Source: Planctomycetota bacterium (lineage in GTDB: Bacteria; Planctomycetota; Phycisphaerae; WQYP01). From it: DNA of 5,833 bases. The position numbers and the translations under genes are program-made. The notes below the pieces were generated by a model. That model had not been told where the DNA came from. It was given only the letters and a program-made list of their open reading frames with translations, and did no database searches. This document shows, piece after piece, positions 5,819-5,833 of the stretch; positions within the stretch are counted from its first letter, which is position 1, and each line of letters begins with the position of its first letter. Location: contig JAJZNY010000418.1 of NCBI GenBank assembly GCA_021852245.1, forward strand, positions 1 to 5,833, written 5' to 3'.

Positions 5819-5833
5819 GGCGCAAGCAGCGGC

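Larger units (their letters stand above)
5545..5833. other. Gene-free right end with repeat debris
   Basis: No credible gene is visible. A - strand frame of 99 codons (5825 down to 5526) is made largely of short DNA repeats translated into Pro/Arg-rich sequence (it starts MRPIRPIRRP), lacks a ribosome binding site, and overlaps the E2 promoter. The stretch holds CGCAGAGG-type repeats near 5660-5686 and a duplicated GGGCGGATGG near the edge. An upstream gene, if any, lies beyond the window. Confidence 0.55.

Noticed and set aside
5526..5825. 99-codon - strand frame at the right end
   Set aside because: Its residues derive from short DNA repeats, no ribosome binding site is visible, and its 3' end overlaps the E2 promoter.

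Overview
The window holds three well-supported genes and several short regulatory or repeat signals. Two genes lie on the + strand: a small exported HEAT-like/PDZ protein (482-1240) and a large exported TPR-type protein (1634-3985). The third is on the - strand: the dihydrolipoamide acetyltransferase (E2) of a 2-oxoacid dehydrogenase complex, most likely pyruvate dehydrogenase (4127-5428). Moderately high GC, long intergenic stretches, exported HEAT/PDZ and TPR proteins, and single-gene units all fit a planctomycete-like bacterium, perhaps Phycisphaerae-related. That placement is inferred from style; no marker gene is present, and Verrucomicrobia or another PVC lineage cannot be excluded.

Layout: 1-481 has no credible gene but ends in a weak promoter-like pair placed so that transcription would start at or near the ATG of the HEAT/PDZ gene. 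That gene's stop overlaps the ATG of a possible 45-residue ORF (1237-1374), which contains two copies of a 14-bp palindromic repeat. After a short empty stretch comes the best promoter in the window (TTGACC, 17-nt spacer, TATAAG, at 1473-1501). It is associated with a 10-bp direct repeat exactly 30 bp apart, one copy inside the spacer and one just after the predicted transcription start. A leader of about 125 nt follows, containing an imperfect hairpin, and then the TPR gene.

The TPR gene and the E2 gene converge on a 141-bp gap without a convincing intrinsic terminator. The E2 gene has a clear Shine-Dalgarno sequence and its own promoter candidate (TTAACG, 17-nt spacer, TAGAAT). From about 5545 to the right edge there is no gene, only short degenerate repeats (CGCAGAGG-type and GGGCGGATGG) that look like interspersed repeat debris.

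Functionally, E2 is central carbon metabolism (pyruvate to acetyl-CoA) and appears transcribed alone, with no E1 or E3 gene in view. The two + strand proteins are probably exported and may act as scaffolds or in protein-protein interaction, but their tasks are unknown and nothing links them to E2. No mobile element, CRISPR array, tRNA, rRNA or defence system was seen. The points most worth a second look are the regulatory architecture before the TPR gene, the unclassified C-terminal half of the TPR protein, and the overlapping small ORF.
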